From the NCBI GenBank assembly GCA_028290325.1, contig JAQGJY010000231.1, positions 1 through 7,304 on the forward strand: 7,304 bases of DNA. Direction: 5' to 3'. The stretch comes from Tardiphaga sp. Lineage in GTDB: Bacteria > Pseudomonadota > Alphaproteobacteria > Rhizobiales > Xanthobacteraceae. Below, one piece after another: positions 6,050-7,304 of the stretch; position 1 is the stretch's first letter, and every line of letters starts with the position of its first letter. The translations under genes and the position numbers were made by a program. Under the pieces are notes generated by a model. That model saw nothing but the letters and a program-made list of their open reading frames with translations. It did not search any database and was not told the origin of the DNA.

Positions 6050-7009
6050 ATGACGCGGCTACGCTGTGCAATTCTCGACGACTACCAGAACGTGGCGCTG
6101 ACCCTCGCTGACTGGTCCGTGCTCGCCGACCGCGTCGAGATCACGAGCTTCACAAACATCCTCACCTCGACCGACGAAGCCGCTCGCGCGCTGCACGGCT
6201 TCGACATCATCTGCGCGATGCGCGAACGCACGCCATTTCCGCGCGGTCTGTTCGAGGCCCTGCCGAATTTGAAACTGCTCGTCACGTCGGGGATGCGGAA
6301 CGCCGCGATTGATCTGGCGGCCGCGAAGCATCGCAACGTCACGGTCTGCGGCACGGCGATGGTCGGCAATCCCACGATCGGCATCGCGACGGGCCTGTTG
6401 CTCGAACTGACGCGGAAAATCGGTTTCGAGAATGCCCGCATGAAAGCCGGCGCGCCGTGGCAGGTCACGCTCGGCGCGGATGTCGGCGGCAAGACGCTCG
6501 GCATCATCGGGCTCGGCAAGCTCGGCACGCAGATGGCGGCGATCGGCAAGGCGCTCGGCATGAAGCCGATCGCGTGGAGCAGTAACCTGACGCGCGAGGC
6601 CTGCGCCGCCGCCGGCGTCGCCTACGCGAGCAAGGACGAGCTGTTCGCGACCGCCGACGTCATCACGATTCATCTGGTGCTGAGCGACCGTTCGCGCGGG
6701 CTGGTCTCAGCCGCCGATATCGCGCGGATGAAGCCGACCGCCTACCTCATCAACACCGCGCGCGGCCCGATCGTCGATGAGGACGCGCTGCTGCAAGCAT
6801 TGCAGGACAAAACGATCGCAGGCGCCGGGCTCGATACGTTTTCGGTCGAGCCGCTGCCGACCGATCATCCGTTCCGCAAGCTCGACAATGTCGTGCTGAC
6901 GCCGCATCTCGGTTATGTGACGCGCGAGAACTACCAGCGCATTTACACCGAGACGATCGAGGGCATCGCGGCGTGGATGGCAGGCCAGCCGGTGCGGGTG
7001 TTGGAATAA
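6050..7009 (+). CDS. D-2-hydroxyacid dehydrogenase family protein
   Basis: A 319-residue NAD(P)-dependent oxidoreductase predicted to interconvert a D-2-hydroxyacid and a 2-oxoacid in the cytosol; the substrate cannot be told from sequence. The substrate-binding half is at about 1-100 plus the C-terminal end, and the nucleotide-binding half lies between. The dinucleotide motif is GLGKLG (154-159). The catalytic triad is visible: R238 in NTARGPIVDE, E267 in DTFSVEPLP, and H286 in LTPHLGYVT. TSGMRN (79-84) occupies the place of the usual substrate-carboxylate loop. The stretch NPTIGIATGLLLEL (107-120) lacks the Glu-containing pattern common there in relatives. The length is normal, and no ACT or other regulatory domain follows, which argues against a full-length serine-pathway SerA. 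The ATG at 6050 has only a weak GGA upstream. A palindrome precedes it and a strong terminator follows. Confidence 0.92.
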   Translation: MTRLRCAILDDYQNVALTLADWSVLADRVEITSFTNILTSTDEAARALHGFDIICAMRERTPFPRGLFEALPNLKLLVTSGMRNAAIDLAAAKHRNVTVCGTAMVGNPTIGIATGLLLELTRKIGFENARMKAGAPWQVTLGADVGGKTLGIIGLGKLGTQMAAIGKALGMKPIAWSSNLTREACAAAGVAYASKDELFATADVITIHLVLSDRSRGLVSAADIARMKPTAYLINTARGPIVDEDALLQALQDKTIAGAGLDTFSVEPLPTDHPFRKLDNVVLTPHLGYVTRENYQRIYTETIEGIAAWMAGQPVRVLE

Positions 7010-7099
7010 ACATCTCCACGAGTGGCCGGCCAGCGCCGGGACGACTCCTGGAGCGGTCATCGGACACTTGCTTTAGCTCAATTGAAACGCAGACCAAAC

Positions 7100-7130
7100 A
7101 AAAGCCCGCCTCTCATCGAGGCGGGCTTTT
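7100..7130. terminator. Bidirectional intrinsic terminator
   Basis: AAAAGCCCGCCTC and GAGGCGGGCTTTT form a perfect 13-bp stem (including the A/T flanks) around a 5-base TCATC loop. It has a T-run on the plus strand and, by symmetry, on the minus strand. It lies 90 bases after the dehydrogenase stop and 25 bases after the stop of the converging minus-strand gene, so it can serve both. Confidence 0.93.
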
Positions 7131-7155
7131 CATTCTTTGGGTCAGGCGGAATTCC

Positions 7156-7304
7156 TCAGCGGATATTCACCGGCGCGGGCAGCGGCTGCACCGAGGAGGG
7201 CTGCGTGCCCGGCACGTTGTAGGCCTGCTGCGGCGAGGCCTGCTGCGGCGAGACCTGCTGCGGAGAGACCTGCGGAGCGGATTGGTGCTGCGCGGCCGGG
7301 CCCA
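7156..7304 (-). CDS. C-terminal end of an unidentified Gln/Pro-rich protein (5' end outside window)
   Basis: Only the last 49 codons are present, ending in TGA at 7156-7158. The visible protein is low in complexity: a start rich in Ala/Gln, then QVSPQQVSPQQASPQQA repeats, then AYNVPGTQPSSVQPLPAPVN and IR at the end. The choice of this frame rests on the regular PQQ(V/A)S period, the G/C-rich third positions and its clean stop just before the shared terminator. Composition of this kind is common in the tails of exported or envelope proteins of Rhizobiales, but nothing here identifies the family. The domain that would name it lies to the right of the window. Confidence 0.7.
   Translation of the reverse strand, partial: GPAAQHQSAPQVSPQQVSPQQASPQQAYNVPGTQPSSVQPLPAPVNIR
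7224..7268 (-). repeat. Three tandem 15-bp repeats in the right-edge gene
   Basis: Three 15-base units begin at 7224, 7239 and 7254, differing by one or two bases, with a partial fourth from 7269. They encode the five-residue PQQ(V/A)S period. Such in-frame repeats can change number by slippage without breaking the frame. Confidence 0.85.

Noticed and set aside
6059..6673. Open frame of 204 codons on the minus strand opposite the dehydrogenase
   Set aside because: Arg/Asp-rich antisense shadow of a gene with a complete catalytic triad.
7023..7032. Perfect 10-bp palindrome TGGCCGGCCA after the dehydrogenase
   Set aside because: Short GC palindromes of this type are expected by chance in such DNA, and it has no position that suggests a role.

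Overview
The window looks like chromosome of an alphaproteobacterium in the Bradyrhizobium / Rhodopseudomonas / Afipia group (Nitrobacteraceae, Rhizobiales). This rests on the high GC content, strong G/C preference at third codon positions, and the resemblance of several proteins to forms I remember from that group. Genus-level placement is inference, since no marker RNA is present.

Layout, left to right. A secreted SLT-type lytic transglycosylase runs rightward; its start and signal peptide begin outside the window (1-647). It meets a second, MltB-type lytic transglycosylase with a C-terminal peptidoglycan-binding domain on the minus strand (649-1929), and one base separates the two stop codons. 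Upstream of the MltB-type gene, about 1949-2195 on the plus strand, lies what I read as a decayed toxin-antitoxin locus. It holds the front two thirds of a BrnT-type toxin without a start codon, joined out of frame to the last third of its partner antitoxin. Three minus-strand housekeeping genes follow: a four-helix membrane protein of the YqhA/UPF0114 family (2206-2826), trans-aconitate 2-methyltransferase tam (2942-3712) and the ABC-F translation factor ettA (3877-5526).

Right of ettA the direction switches. A 66-residue protein of unknown function (5761-5961, plus) is followed by a D-2-hydroxyacid dehydrogenase family gene (6050-7009, plus), with a 15-bp palindrome just ahead of the latter. 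A strong symmetrical terminator (7100-7130) separates it from the C-terminal end of a minus-strand gene that runs off the right edge and encodes short PQQ-containing repeats (7156-7304).

The genes do not form one pathway. They cover cell-wall remodelling (two lytic transglycosylases), translation control (EttA), detoxification of trans-aconitate (Tam) and a dehydrogenase of unknown substrate. The gaps between the minus-strand genes (115-165 bp) suggest separate transcription units more than one tight operon. The most unusual item is the fused toxin-antitoxin remnant. I found no CRISPR array, tRNA, rRNA, insertion sequence or prophage gene.
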